A stretch of 14,115 bases of DNA from CAZDHT01 sp964505325. Its GTDB lineage: Bacteria > Planctomycetota > PUPC01. The position numbers and the translations under genes are program-made. The notes under the pieces were generated by a model, which saw only the letters and a program-made list of their open reading frames with translations, had not been told where the DNA came from and did not search any database. Below are positions 14,062-14,115 of the stretch, piece by piece. Location: NCBI GenBank assembly GCA_964505325.1, contig CAZDHT010000128.1, positions 1 through 14,115 on the forward strand, written 5' to 3'. Each line of letters begins with the position of its first letter. Positions within the stretch are counted from its first letter, which is position 1.

Positions 14062-14115
14062 ATCGTCCGCCTTTCGGCGCTGCTCCTTCTTGTACACGAA
14101 CGCCCACTTCTCGTC
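14062..14115 (-). mobile_element. Possible transposase fragment at the window edge
   Basis: The minus strand from the window edge reads DEKWAFVYKKEQRRKADD, which resembles the (V/L)DEKW(S/A)FV.KKE segment near the catalytic Asp of IS1-like transposases often seen in planctomycete-type genomes. The match ends exactly where the antisense of the radical SAM copy 2 begins (14061/14062), so the element appears truncated at its 3' side. Only 18 residues are visible and the rest lies outside, so this is tentative. Confidence 0.4.

Noticed and set aside
1..14115. CRISPR array, tRNA, rRNA or riboswitch
   Set aside because: I saw no regularly spaced short repeats, no cloverleaf or CCA-type tRNA segment, no rRNA motif and no recognisable aptamer core on either strand.

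Overview
The window is GC-rich bacterial chromosomal DNA with few and short intergenic gaps. The best lineage guess is Planctomycetota or a related deep-branching phylum. This rests on an N-terminal LEPR-XLL motif on a very large C11 peptidase carrying PPC and CARDB repeats, on several secreted proteins of unknown function, and on a membrane-embedded spermidine-synthase-like protein. It is an inference from gene style; no rRNA or other marker is present.

Layout. (1) Positions 1-3899, minus strand: the first 1299 residues of a clostripain-type cysteine peptidase, running off the left edge. (2) Positions 3900-4184: a divergent promoter region, including a perfect TTGACA-N16-TATAAT promoter pointing at nagB. 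(3) Positions 4185-4928, plus: nagB, followed by hairpins that look like terminators. (4) Positions 5220-7016, plus: a 598-residue exported protein of unknown family with its own promoter and a strong Shine-Dalgarno site. (5) Positions 7085-8614, plus: a complete acyl-CoA synthetase. (6) Positions 8793-12012, plus: a protein-L-isoaspartate methyltransferase with an N-terminal membrane segment, then, one base after its stop, an 803-residue polytopic protein with a spermidine-synthase-like domain. A third gene begins inside the end of the second and encodes the N-terminus of a PflX-like (COG1313) radical SAM protein, but it is cut off. (7) Positions 12013-14115: a degraded accessory patch. It holds the broken radical SAM gene, a convergent signal-peptide fragment, a lower-GC spacer, a complete 419-residue exported protein (minus), a HicB-like antitoxin remnant fused in frame upstream of it, a second shorter copy of the same radical SAM N-terminus, and at the right edge a short piece resembling a transposase.

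How they work together. The clearest functional unit is the methyltransferase plus membrane protein plus (former) radical SAM gene, which are packed as a translationally coupled operon. NagB would feed amino-sugar nitrogen and carbon into glycolysis, but its usual partner NagA is not here. The most unusual signals are the two independent truncations of the same radical SAM N-terminal domain about 2 kb apart, each ending abruptly against an opposing gene fragment, and the export signal on an enzyme that needs SAM, next to a membrane protein that keeps a SAM-type motif but lacks the usual aminopropyltransferase aspartate.
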